From Mytilus trossulus (Eukaryota > Mollusca > Bivalvia > Mytilida > Mytilidae), in contig NC_086378.1 in NCBI RefSeq assembly GCF_036588685.1, forward strand, positions 12,813,578 to 12,877,577: a DNA stretch of 64,000 nt, given 5' to 3'. This document shows positions 1 through 12,481 of this stretch, one piece after another (positions within the stretch are counted from its first letter, which is position 1; every line of letters starts with the position of its first letter). A program made the translations under genes and the position numbers. The notes beneath the pieces are model-generated. The model saw only the letters and a list, made by a program, of their open reading frames with translations, had not been told where the DNA came from and ran no database searches.

Positions 1-599
1 AAATAATTCATATTTTATCAAGGTTTTCAATAGCAAGGTATATATCAAGTATATTTTTTTTTCATGATCATGAGTCTTGAGTCAGCAGTAGTACAAATTT
101 GCAATGATTGCAGTTCTTCTAGTTGATCGTAATTCTTCATATTAGTTGACTGTTAGTAGTTCAATATAAAAAAGAAGATGTGGTATGATTGCCAATGAGA
201 CAACTATCCACAAAAGACCAAAATGACACAAACATTAACAATTATAGGTCACCAAGTTGACTTTAGTATGAGCTTGTAAAAGTATGAATGGACTTGCTTC
301 CCTTGAAAGAAAACTGAGTTTGTGTTGTACAGTGCAAAAATTATGAGACACAAATCAGACAAATGTTTACTACTAAAGGGATCAATGGTGAGGTCTGACT
401 GACCTGTCCATAGAAAATGTAAATGACTCTGACCTTCACCCCAAGTCCATGATGTCTAAGTTTCGAATAAAATGACAGGTGTTAGGTCTAGCTAAGTGAT
501 ATGCATATGTGACACCTATGAGATTGACCTTGTATGTCATTCAATCTTTTTGAAATGACAAACAGGAATGAATATGGTTTAGGAATTGGTATCTCAATC

Positions 600-1530
600 A
601 TTTACAAGTTCTCAAAACACACACAAAAGGGTGTGGGGTGACCCTAGGGACTACCCCTATTTTTCATTTGATTATTTATATTGTCCCATACATGAATATA
701 TATGGTTTAGGGGTGGGGAACTCGACCGTTATCAAGTTTTCAAACAGGAGGGGGTGGGGTGACCCTTAGGGCTTTTCCTATATTTTATTTGACTAGTTCT
801 TTTGTCCCATACAAGAAAATATATGGTTTAATTTAAAGGTGGGGATCTCAACTGTTTCCAAGTTCTCAAACAACAGGAGGGGTAGGGTGACCATAGGGAC
901 TCCCCCTATAATTTATTTGATTTGTTATTTAGTCCCATACATGAGTATATATGGTTAAGGGGTGAGGATCTTGACTGTTTCCAAGTTCTCAAACAGGAGG
1001 GTGCAGTGACCCTAGGGACTCCCCCTATAATTTATTTGATATGTTATATTGTCCAATACATGAATATATATGGATTATGGGTGGGGATCTCAACCGTTTT
1101 CAAATTTTTAAACAGGAAGGGGTATAGTCCCCTACAAACTCCACCTATATTTCATATGATTTGTTATATTGTCCCATACATGAATATATCTGGTTTAGGA
1201 GTGGGGATCTTGACTGTTTCAAAGTTCCCAAACTGGAGGGGTGGGGTGACCACAGGGACTCCCCCTGTATTTCATTTGATTGGTTATATTGTCCCATACA
1301 TGAATAAATATGGTTGATGGGTGGGGATCTCAACTGTTTCCAAGTTCTAAAGCAGGAGGTGGTGGATGAACCTAGGGACTTCACCTATATTTCATTTGAT
1401 TAGTTATACAGTCCCATACATGAACGTATATGGTTGAGAGGTTGGGATCTGATCCTTTTCAAAGTTATCAAACAGGAAGGGTAGAGTGTCCTAAAGGACT
1501 CCACATACATATCATATGATTTGTTACATT
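600..1530 (+). repeat. Decayed tandem repeat, unit about 121 bp, 7-8 copies
   Basis: The block CCCATACATGAATATATATGG, GGGTGGGGATCTCAAC, CAAGTTCTCAAACAGGAGG, GACTCCCCCTATATTTCATT recurs about every 121 bp (near 692, 812, 933, 1059, 1180, 1300, 1420), with 10-20% differences between units. It lies in TBC1D31 intron or 3' sequence. The 131-codon frame at 922-1317 is just the repeat read through and is not a gene. Confidence 0.85.
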
Positions 1531-2732
1531 TAGGTATCATATAATCTAGTTGCATTATTTGTGTAAAATAAGAAACTTTCCAGCTATTTTAACTGACCCA
1601 TCAAAATTGAGAAAAAAAAATACCCATTGTAATTTTGAGTTTCAGTACAAAATATTTTCTGTTTTTTTGTTCATTCTTTTACATTTATTTTTTGGCTTTC
1701 AATTCTAGTGTTTACATTTATTTACAATGCAAAGATGTATTTTGTCATCTGTCTGATTTTTAAAAAAATTGCCAAAACCAGGAATTACCCATATCTGCTT
1801 CCTTAATCAGTTCCGATATTATAATTTTCTTCTCATGTCAGCCATTTTGTTTTCAATGTTTTTTTTGTCTGATAAGATTTTACTCAAATTTAGACATAAT
1901 TTGTCGGCGATTTTCTGTAAAAAGCAAGCGGTTGAACACAAATGAACATCGCTGTCATGAATAATAATGCTAAAAACAAGTTTTGAGATCGTTTATTAGG
2001 AGACTATGGTAAAAAGGTCAGCAAAGTTATTTTTTATTTCCTCTCAAGTTGAGTATGTCCAGCTTAGCTAGTAACCAAGTTGAAAGTTTGACTGCAAAAG
2101 TGGAAGGCTGCAAACCTCAGACAACCGCTTATTTGAAACCCTGCCTCCAAATTGAAAAGATACAAAAATTTCGTCTTATAATTTAAAATTGCCGCCAACA
2201 GAAGCATGATCAGAGGAACTTATTTTAAGACTACTGACGTAGTTGACTACGTATTGACGACAAACATTATTACTACGACTTTTGTCATTTGGGAAATCTA
2301 AACTACTTGTCTTAAGAGATTTTCAGCGATTAAATATTTCATACATTTGTTCTTTGACAGCTTAGCCAAAATCTATGGTATAATAAACTACATAAAGAGT
2401 CCTAATGTGCCCTAATTCCTATGTGCAACTTCAAAACTTTTGGATAAATCGACAATCATTTAAGGTTTTACTGGTCATATTTTTTGTAATCAAGAATTAA
2501 AAGTATGAAAAAACTGTTCAATTTGTTATGAATAACATAACATCCAGCTAGATAATAACAATGGCACATATTTCAGCATTTATTGGGTAGAACACAAATC
2601 TAGGGCGCTCGCATAAGTCAGCTTAACTGCCTAAAAATCATTTATTAATGGTTTCACCAATACAATTTCCTTTATTGTTGGTATCACCTGTTCACACATA
2701 ATATTTAAATCATTGATGGCTTACAAACTTAC
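1531..2732. other. No gene seen (TBC1D31 intron)
   Basis: AT-rich unique-looking sequence on the downstream side of TBC1D31 exon 11. I searched for the next family block (after HFVKYSVTSQ the vertebrate protein continues with a WPLLETVF-like segment) and did not find it. At 176-245 there is a fragment of the GATGTGGTATGATTGCCAAT repeat family. Confidence 0.6.
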
Positions 2733-5700
2733 CTGAGATGTGACTGAGTATTTAACAAAATGTTGCAGTAAATATTTATCATGGTAAGCTAAAACATTCT
2801 CTATCATTCCCAGGATATTGATTGGTGGATTAGGGAAATATTCAAACCAATGATCTGCCCAGTTCACTGCAAGAAAGTTTATATTTAAATAATTTTTGAA
2901 CAAATAGCAAATATTTTTTTTTAACTTTTGTTAACATATATATTTTTCTTACATAAATAAAAACAAATTTGAAAAATATACCAACTTTTTTCTAATAGTT
3001 ATATACTTTAATATATATTCTAAAGCATAAATTTAACTTTTTATATTCACAAACTTTTGATATTAAAAATGTTTAAGATAGTTAAACAAAGCATGTCCTT
3101 TTTCAATTCCTAAATATTGTTCAGCAAAAAAAATGATATAAATTCTAAAATATAAGTGTGAAAGATGTCATTGAGTAGAAAACAATATTACAAAATTTTG
3201 CAATATTTCCAAACAAATTCCAAATTGCCTGCTAAGAATACTGTGCCATGAATAGCTATTTAAGCGGGTACAAAACACTCCAGGGAGAGTTTTTAACTTT
3301 GAGAAATCAGAAGAAACATTTTAATCATGTTCTATTGTTAAGGAAATATGAGGCTTCTCCAAGATCAAAACTAACGTTTGCCAAAATGCTATATAATTCA
3401 ACGAAATTTTTCCAATAACAATGTCTGGTTCAAGTTTTTGAAATTCTAATAATTTTGTAAAAGTGTCAAAATATTTTTATATAAATTAAAAGATCCAAAT
3501 TAGTTTTAGTCCAGGTGATTGGTACCACCTTAATTTTAATCCAGGTGTTAGGTACCACCTTAGTTTGTGACATTATGTTACATACTTACTCATGATGGAT
3601 GACAAGATTTCAAAACACACTAAATGATTGTTCTGGAATAACTTCACGAACGGAAAAGCTAAACATGGAAGATATTGTGTCTCTCCAAATATAGGTGACC
3701 AATGTGCCATGGCTGATAGGATTCTATAAAATAAAACCACAATATTTTGATATGCCATCTAGACTTTTCAATACATTTATTTAATAACACCTCAATATTT
3801 TGATACAAAAAATAAGACATATCAACATTCAATAAAACAACAATATATTGAGACACAATTTAGACTTATCAATATTTTTTATACAAAACTTACACCTGTA
3901 ATCAATTTTAATACAAAGTTGAGACTTATCACAAATTTGATACAAAAACATACAAACTTGGTATAATTTTTTATACAAAATTTACATATCACAATATCAA
4001 GAAAGTTAATGTTATATAGTTTAAAACAGACATTCTGTTGCAGAAAAAGCAAAAAATAAAGTGGATTTTGCAATTTCAGGTTTTCAAAAAATAAAGTAAA
4101 ATTCCAATTAGGTTTTCAAGAAATAAAATAAGAATTCAATAAATCTGACATTTACTGTCATGAAAAAATTTACTGAATACAAAAGAGTTTATACAACACC
4201 TTGTAGAGATGTCTACTGAGAATTACTAAAAGCATAAAACCAAGCATGAAAGCTTACCTTTGTAAAATGCGTAGAAGTCTTCGACTTTTAATTGGATATT
4301 CTTCATGTATTTTAGCATATGCAGGATGTGTTCCCTTGTCAACTAATGCTGCATACGCTGTGTGATTTTCTGGTAATCTTAAAATAGATCTCCATATAAA
4401 CATTCTATATTTAGTAGGGTATTCCCCATACCCTTTTAAAATGGCTCTTAATTTTTCCATATTTAGTTGTTCAGGAAGTTCTTTCTGAAAAGAAATAAAA
4501 CTTTCTTGTGAATTTTTTGAATTAAAATTTTTTTATTTTTTTTTTAATGAAACACAATATATAACAAGACTGTTTCCCAAGTACATTGATGCCCCATCCC
4601 CATATCATTTTCTATGTTCAGTGGACTGTGAAAATGGGAAAAAATCTCTAATTTGGCATTTAAATCAGAAAGATCATATCATAGGGAACATGTTTACTAA
4701 GTTTTAAGTTGATCGAACTTCAACTTCATCAAAACTACCTTGACCAAAAACTTTAACCAAAACTTTAACCTGAAATGGGACAGACGGACGGACAAACAGT
4801 TGAACAAATAGATGAATGAACAGGCAGACGCACAGACCCCAAATAAAATATATATTTATATTAAATTTAGAGATGCTCTTCTTGAATTCAACTAAATTAA
4901 TAACATCTGATATCATATTGGCATTAAGTTCATTCTTCGTTTCTTTTTTGTCCTATTTGCCCATGATTTCATTATCTCAAAATTCCAAATATCAAATTCT
5001 ATTGTAATGTAATTGAGGAACATCCCATCAAACAAAGTCAGAACATTAAGCAGTTATTTGAAAGTTTGGAGGATCATACAAAATAATAATTGATGTCTCT
5101 GTATCACAGTAGAGTTCGGGAATTGATTTGAAAAGCCAGTATTATTTTTTTTATATAATCCTTATTATTACTATGAGATTCATCATTATATTAACTAGTA
5201 AATGGCATATATTTCATATAAATTAATTTAAAACTTCTGTAAACAAACTTATTTTCAGAAGTGATTTATTCTCTAGACTTTTGCTAGTAAATCAGTGACG
5301 CAAAATTAAATTGTTGTGAAAATTTAAAAATTAAATTGTTCCTTTTTCAACAACATCAAATAAATATGAAAATCGCAAAATTAAACTGCTGCAAAAAGGA
5401 AAAAAGTAATGCTCAATGCTAAGTTAAGTGTTCGCTAAAATAAGTTTGTTTACAGTATATATCGAATTGAAACATGAAGCAATAAAAGCATTTACTTCTA
5501 TTTGAAAATCTGGTTGATTTCTCCTGTTTTCTTTGCCTTTTGCCCTGGCTCCTTTTTGTTTCTGTGATTTCAAAGACTGATCTGATGCCACTGTATCTGA
5601 CATTTTGTTGTCTTTAACAACCTTGACCAAAGGTGCAGGTGGCTAAAATATCAATTAAATGGTCAATAATTGAATCTAGCTGGCAAATAAAATGAATTAA

Positions 5701-8700
5701 AATACACAAGCATTTTGAATATGATTAATTTCAAATCCTGATTATCAAACATATGTATATTTTGCTTTAATTTTTATATAAATGTTGATGTCTAATTAGC
5801 ATATACAACTACTCTTCATAAACACATATATTACCTTTCCTATTTCATCTGAGACTACATGTAGATCATAGACATGTAGACTACCATCTTCCATTGTAGA
5901 TACCATGTGACGTCCTGACGGGCTGATAGAGAAGTTGTTGACCTTGTTATCAATGGTGCCAACATCAAATAATAGTTTACATGAATTAATATTTATATAT
6001 CTCACTATTCCATCCTGACTTAAAACACCAAGTGTCTGTAAATATAAATAAAGTGCCAATTTTGGTATACTGATTATCAAAATTCATAACTCTAAAATTA
6101 GAGAACTGAAACCAATATTTGGGGGTGTAAGCCGAGGGTGATCCAGACAAACGGACAGGAGGGACAAGTGTGACACTTAATCCCCCCTCCGCCATGACAG
6201 GGGATAAAAACTTGAGGGAATCAATAGCATTTCAAATGTGTCTCAACAAGGTAAGACTCTCTTGCGCTCACTGCACCATGTCCAATGTGAATTCGACTTG
6301 GAAAAATTGTCATAATGGGGAAATAATACACAATAGATAAATAATTTCTAATTAGACAACTAGTCTGGTGTCATAAGATCTAAAACAGCGAAAACATGTG
6401 TCATGTGAAGTGAGCCAGATTCTTGTCAACAATATACCATAATACTGTGGATTCATTGTTATTAGTTGGAAACGAATATAATTGAATTTCGTGGGTACAT
6501 GGAAACACAAATTTAAATGTTCAATGAATGAACATTTGCTGTGAGATTAAATGTAAACTTTTGGAAACCCATAAATTCAATAACCACAAAAATTTGGTAT
6601 CAATGAAAAATAAATGAATCCAAAGTATTCAATATTTTTAAAAAGTTTGCTAGAGAAATCCACTTTACTTGGCCAGGTATATCTGACACCTTTCATGTCC
6701 CTTACAAAACTAATTATTACCTGATTTTGTCCTGCATCAAACTTGTCAGGAAGAAAGTTCAGTTGTTTAACTGATGTGACTTTAGTTGGCAGTTCAACAA
6801 TACGTAGCAATCTGTGTGTATCAAGATCCCACAGGTGAATGAATCTAGATCTACCTCCTGCTGCTAAAACACGGCCATCTCTGAAAATAAATATCAAATG
6901 TTTGGATCCAAGATTGGTAAAACATGAAAAAGTGTAACAAAAATATCAAATATGTAAGATAAGGTGATGCAATTTTTGTGCATTTTCTTTTATATGATTA
7001 TTTTACGCATAGTATTCTGGCAAAGAAAATTGTTTAACAGTTTAGGAAATTTTTACTAGCTTCAGAGTTTTATTATTTTAATTTTACCAGGAAAGTCAGA
7101 TTTCAACAATTTATTTATATATATATATTATATTTATTGAATATAGTGATTTTTATTTTTTTTTATTTAAATGGTGATTTTTTTTAACTTGTATGTTTTT
7201 TACGTGATATATTTGAAATTTTCTATAGAATTTTAAGCTTTTTAGTGTCTCATAAGTCGTTTTTATGGCTGGATTTTGATTGTTTTGTGTGTATATATTT
7301 ATATAATGGTACTTATATTTATGTCAATCAATATGTGACACTTTAATAAACTTTTAACTTACTATGTAAACAAAATGATGAGGTTTGGTTGCCCAATAAT
7401 CGAATTCTCCAACAGACCAAGTGAAATAGAAATTAACAACTATAAGTCAACAAACAACCTTTAACTAAAACCCACATATCACAAAGTTTAGGTAACTAGT
7501 GTCAATGCACAGATATATATATTTACTGTTACTTGGTAATTTTTTCTCAAAGTATAGAGACTACTTTCTAATATGCAGAAACCCTTCTGGTTTTTTTTTC
7601 ATATTTAGAGGAAATAAGGATCTGCAACATGTTCCCCTTGTAATTTCTGCACATCAATTCAATTTGCAGCAGCAAAACTTCTGTAACTTGGATGGTTTCC
7701 CAAGGTATTGGCAACTGAATTTTACAGCATAGCTACTTACTTTGTAGCAGCAAAACTTCTGTAACTTGGTTTCTTCCCTGGGGGTATGGGTAACTGGTAT
7801 TTACTGCATAGCTACTTACTTTGTAGCAGCAAAACTTCTGTAGCTTGGTTTCTTCCCTGGGGGTATGGGTAACTGGTATTTACAGCATAGCTACTTACTT
7901 TGTAGCAGCAAAACTTCTGTAACTTGGTTTCTTCCCTGGGGGTATGGGTAACTGGTATTTACTGCATAGCTACTTACTTTGTAGCAGCAAAACTTCTGTA
8001 GCTTGGTTTCTTCCCTGGGGGTATGGGTAACTGGTATTTACAGCATAGCTACTTACTTTGTAGCAGCAAAACTTCTGTAACTTGGTTTCTTCCCTGGGGG
8101 TATGGGTAACTGGTATTTACTGCATAGCTACTTACTTTGTAGCAGCAAAACTTCTGTAACTTGGTTTCTTCCCTGGGGGTATGGGTAACTGGTATTTACT
8201 GCATAGCTACTTACTTTGTAGCAGCAAAACTTCTGTAACTTGGTTTCTTCCCTGGGGGTATGGGTAACTGGTATTTACTGCATAGCTACTTACTTTGTAG
8301 CAGCAAAACTTCTGTAGCTAGGTTTCTTCCCTGGAGGTATGGGTAACTGGTATTTACTGCATAGCGACTTACTTTGTAGCAGCAAAACTTCTGTAGCTAG
8401 GTTTCTTCCCTGGAGGTATGGGTAACTGGTATTTACAATTTAATGTATCTGATTCCCATGCAAATATTGTGTCATCTTTAAATGCAGTGATGATAGTGTT
8501 ACTCAGTGGCAAGAAAGAGACCTGAAATTACAATTTACAAAAATCATAATTTTTGCCTATGTCATTTTCTAACTGTAAAAGGGATTCATTTTCATGACAG
8601 AAACATAATTTAAGACTTACATAATGATCTGTCAAAACTTTGATTGAGTTTTATTAAAATTCATGGCTTACACACAACTGTTATATATAATCTCAAACAT

Positions 8701-11700
8701 TAAATTTGGTTTTTAAACCGAAGATAAACTATACAATCGCTTGATTTTATTATTTATTTCAAAACAGAAAATCTTTCTTGTTTTCTTGTTTATTGTGATG
8801 ACAGGGGGAAACAATATGATATAAAGGCTAAATCTTAAATCTAACAACATTGGAATTGTCCTCACTTTTTTAAATGTTTCAAAACTAATGGAGAACTTTC
8901 TATTGCAAACCAATAGAAAGTTTTCCAAAGAGTCATCTCCTCTTTATCAAGATACTCACACTTTTGTCTGTTTTATTGTCCTATTGAATAAATACAATTA
9001 TGGCTATTGTTCTCTGTGTAGTTTATTTACTGGGACATTAGAACAGACAAAAGTTTAAACACCTTGACCAAGTGGAGATGACTCTGAGGAAAACTTTTGT
9101 TTGGTTTGCAATAAAAATACCTGAACAATGCCAACATCTTCTTTGATATTAAGTTTCCTTTTCCTCTGGAAAGTATCTAGGTCCCACAGCTGAGCAGCAT
9201 CAGTAGATGTTGTCAATGCATATCTTCCTGAGGCATGTACTGATATATTCCCTATCACAGATTCATGTCCTTTCATCCAAGCCACCATCTCTTTTGTATC
9301 TAAAATATATTAAAATAATTGTCATACTGTGAACTCATTATTGTTTTTGGATACCAACTTTTGGAGATTTTAATCGTCAAGGTAAGCCAAGATTTTGCAG
9401 ATTTTGGTCAGACCATGAAAATCAAATATTTATGAAATACAATTTTCTCTCAATCCACAGAAATTGGTTGCCATGAAAATAACTATATATTGACAGTAAA
9501 TATTTCCCAGATTTCCTTTCAATATTTACATGTAATCTCGTACTAGCTCAAATTTAAAGAAATAATTGCAATTCTTTTCATCCAGTATTTTTATAACTTA
9601 TTTGGTAAAAATTTTAGTCTTAATTTTTCTTATTTGATTTGATTTTGTATGCTTTTGAAAAAAACTATTTACTCTGAAGTTTTGTACATGTACAAATTTG
9701 TGTATATTTTTATTTTTTAACATGTAAAGCACTTAGAGTAATTGTAGTGTTATATATTGCACTTTAAAAATACATTGTTATAATTTAATTTTGGATGTAA
9801 TGTGTCTTCTGATTGGCTAACATAATTTTGTTATGAGACCATAGACATAATTTAGTCATGTGACCATGACGTCATCAACGTTTTTCATGGTTTTCTACAG
9901 TTTAAATGGAATTTGGTATTAAATTATAAGAAATGACTGTAATATTTTTCCATCTATTCGAAATAACATAAAAAATGTGGTGCACACTTTTAAAAAACCT
10001 GCTACTTGCGTTATTCAGTGTGCACCAAGTTTTTATGTTATTTCTTCATAGACAGAAAAAATATTAGTCATTCCTTAAATATAAGTAATAATGAAAAGAC
10101 AGCTGACTAAATCATATGCCATTTTATCTAATGCATTGTAAATCAGATGGGAAAATATCAATGTCAACACAGACATGTACTTACCAACATCATAACATTT
10201 CAATGAATAATCTGATAGTCCAACCAAAAACTCAGATTTCCTTCTCAGGTCAAATGCCATTGCTGTACATGGATGTCCTAGCTTTTGAACCAGGGAAAAC
10301 CTTTAAATTTATAAAAGTTATTTACATTATAAAAATTAATAGATGTTCTTGGTCATATTTTGTTGACCAGGATATATTATTTGATTTATATAATAAATTC
10401 ATAAGTGTTCACTGCAGGGCTTCCAAAAAATATTTGAGCCAGCCAGACATTTTATATCTGATCCTGATGTTAATCCCTAAAACTTAGTCACAAAAGGCAA
10501 TTATGGTAATCAGATGGCCATCCCAATGATTGACATTAGATTGAAAACAAGAATGTGTCCCCAGTACACGAATGCCCCACTCGCACTATCATTTTCCATG
10601 TTCAGTGGACCGTGACATTGGGGTAAAAACTCTAATTTGGCATTAAAATTAGAAAGATCATATCATAGGTAACATGTGTACCAAGTTTGAAGTCGATTGG
10701 ACTACAACTTCATCAAAAACTACCTTGACCAAAAACTTTAACCTGAAGCGGGACAGATGGACAGACAGATGAACGAACAGACAAACTGACGCACAGACCA
10801 GAAAACATAATGCCCCCTACTATCGTAGGTGAAGCATAAAAAGAAAGATATTAAACTTTACTTTGATATGAATTTGATGTTCTGATGTAAACTGTTAAAC
10901 TGGCAATGTATCATTCAAAGTGTGCACATCAGTGTGCTCATATCTGCCTTACTTTCGTTTTTCAAATCACATTTTCTTAAAGCCGAATGTTGACTTGACA
11001 ATGGTAAAAAGTGGACCATAAACGGATACGTAAAATCAGTGTACGTTTACAAAGTATGACTGAGTGAAGAATCTCTTTACATGTAATTTCTCCAACAAAA
11101 TACTTGAAATGAACGTTAAATACAGGTATCAATGATAATTTTAGCATTTTTTAAAGAAATGTAGGATGCATCACTAAATTTCTCACCTGTGCACATGTAG
11201 TTCTGACAATTTTTAATTTATTCTTAAATTTTTCATGAAATCATGTTTATAATTGTATTTCTAATTATTTTATTCTTTTGGACTTTTTACCTGTTTTTAG
11301 TAATATCGAACATGAATATATGTCCCTGGTGGTCCCCTGCAACAAAACTGTCACCATTACTGTCAAATGCAGTGTGAAGAAATCGTACATTTTTACCAGC
11401 ATGTGATAATGTACTTGGCTGACTGTTAGTAATCTGTATCATTAAGCTGAAAAAGAAAATCGGTACATGTATAACCTTTAAATAACTATACAATTTACAT
11501 GATTATGGCAACAAAAAAATAAAATTAAGCAATTTATTACTGGTAATTTTTTTCTTAAAATACTTAGAAATAAAACTTCACTTCTTCATACTAAAAAAAA
11601 ATAATCTGACTGAAAATGTGAAAAAACTTTAAAATTATAACATTTTCATTTTTTATATTAAAAACAAAACATTTGAACATATTGAACTACTAATCCAATT

Positions 11701-11900
11701 TATTGTTGTTCAAACATTTTTTGGCAGCAGGAAAGAATTGAATCTGAATTATCTTTGCAATTTTTTTCATTACAAAATAATAAAGTGATATTGATGATTA
11801 CTTGTTTTATATTAACATCATACCCATTATCAGATGATGGTGTAGGTTTTCTGTGCCAAACTTTACCAGATGTCTTTTTACAAACATCAAGGGACTGCAT
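2733..11900 (-). CDS. TBC1D31: TBC1 domain family member 31 (WDR67), N-terminal 560 codons, partial
   Basis: WD40-repeat plus TBC-domain protein; in vertebrates it sits at centriolar satellites and works with OFD1 in cilium and centrosome control (family knowledge). Coding exons in gene order: 11900-11824, 11446-11291, 10300-10185, 9299-9121, 8521-8373, 6880-6721, 6035-5835, 5642-5496, 4484-4258, 3723-3590, 2866-2733. All have GT/AG borders and matching phases, giving 560 codons. The start is the ATG of MQSLDVCKKTSGKVWHRKP, which resembles the vertebrate N-terminus. WD40 signatures include FVAGDHQGHIFMFD, AQLWDLDTFQRKRKLN, LAAGGRSRFIHLWDLD and LGVLSQDGIVRYIN. A charged, low-complexity linker (exon 8) leads to the TBC region (KGYGEYPTKYRMFIWRS, AFPFVKLFQNN, HWFEYFPNPPINIL). 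Human TBC1D31 is about 1,066 aa, so roughly the C-terminal half, mostly coiled coil, lies beyond position 1. No further exon was found in 1-2732. Exon 5 abuts a tandem array of its own 3' end. Confidence 0.95.
4566..4850 (+). repeat. Interspersed repeat family B, diverged copy
   Basis: Shares with 10540-10842, 28771-28951, 53600-53901 and 61423-62042 the blocks ATGCCCCA, ATCATTTTCTATGTTCAGTGG, TCTAATTTGGCAT, AGAAAGATCATATCATAGGG, ACTACCTTGACCAAAAACTT and a GACGGACGGAC-type tail. It is non-coding. The structure, with a fixed head, simple-sequence segment and GGGGCATAAAAA end in full copies, suggests a SINE-like or MITE-like element of unknown class. Confidence 0.75.
6445..6625. mobile_element. 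MITE with TA target-site duplication (CTGTGGATTCATT family)
   Basis: Terminal inverted repeats CTGTGGATTCATT and AATGAATCCAAAG lie between TA dinucleotides at 6443-6444 and 6626-6627; about 181 bp. TA duplication and size fit Tc1/mariner-derived MITEs. It lies 95 bp from the 3' edge (left side) of TBC1D31 exon 6. Confidence 0.75.
7655..8440 (-). repeat. 79-bp tandem array made from the 3' end and splice donor of TBC1D31 exon 5
   Basis: Nine regular units are spaced exactly 79 bp apart (ACTTACTTTG at 7735, 7814, 7893, 7972, 8051, 8130, 8209, 8288, 8367), plus a degenerate tenth on the left. On the gene strand each unit holds 63 nt equivalent to the last codons of exon 5 (KYQLPIPPGKKPSYRSFAAT), the donor GTAAGT and 10 intron bases ending in GCAG. 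Units 1-4 alternate GTAACTTGG with GTAGCTTGG and TACTGCAT with TACAGCAT, hinting at a 158-bp higher-order unit. The rightmost unit is the real exon end (8373). Confidence 0.93.
10540..10842 (+). repeat. Interspersed repeat family B, full-length copy in a TBC1D31 intron
   Basis: Runs from ACAAGAATGTGTCCCCAGTA to TAGGTGAAGCATAAAAA. It contains the variable tract of GACAGATGGACAGACAGATG type before CGCACAGACCAGAAAACATAATGCCCC. It is the cleanest reference copy in the window together with 53600-53901. Confidence 0.85.
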
Positions 11901-12371
11901 CTTAGATGGAACCTTGTACCTGCAAAATACAAATATTTTTTAAACTGTCACAATTTGCAACATATTCACTTTGAAAAACCTTGTGCATCTTCACATACAT
12001 GGTATACAATACATTACTTGATCTTTAGCTAGGAATTTTTATTTAACATGTTTAACATATGCAAATAAATAATTTCTCATGAAAAATCAATGCTGGTACA
12101 TTTTGTACAAATGTACATGTATATAAAACTTGAAACTGAATCTTCAACAATATGCCTTGGAAGCAATGGGTCACATATAAAAGTTTTTAAAATAATTTGG
12201 GAAAACATTGAACTGTTATGACTGTGAACAAATAAAATTAAATTCTACATTTGTATCTCAAAAAACTTATATCGCATCCTAATTTTTTCGTGATGTTGTC
12301 TGTAAAGTCTGCAAATCTAGACATTTTACAGTAGATCTGTGTAAACTCATTGTTGCTGTGAGTAAACTTAC

Positions 12372-12438
12372 CAGTATTCTCAATGGATGTCAAGTGAACA
12401 CCATAGAAAGATCTTAAAAGAGTATTGCTTTTATCCAT
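12372..12438 (-). other. TBC1D31: Probable 5' UTR exon of TBC1D31 with an upstream ORF
   Basis: An ATG at 12438 opens a 22-codon frame that ends at a good splice donor (exon ends ACTG, intron GTAAGT, exon left edge 12372). Joined to the acceptor at 11920-11921, it leaves 19 nt of leader before the TBC1D31 start. The upstream ATG is not in frame with that start (20 intervening nt), so this is best read as a non-coding first exon carrying an upstream ORF. The transcription start is not visible; 12438 is only the upstream ATG. A foldback element begins 44 bp further upstream. Confidence 0.5.
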
Positions 12439-12481
12439 ACAACAAATGATTTAGATTTCTATAAATTAAACAAATAATTAA

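Noticed and set aside
922..1317. 131-codon open frame on the plus strand with three internal repeats
   Set aside because: It is the 121-bp tandem repeat read through; the repeat has no splice or start context, diverges without codon bias, and the opposite strand is equally open.
9781..10060. Palindromic stretch around TGGTGCACAC near 9980-10030 (AAATAACATAAAAA and its complement)
   Set aside because: It is a short imperfect hairpin in a TBC1D31 intron, probably a MITE remnant, without clear borders or duplication, so it was not listed as a feature.
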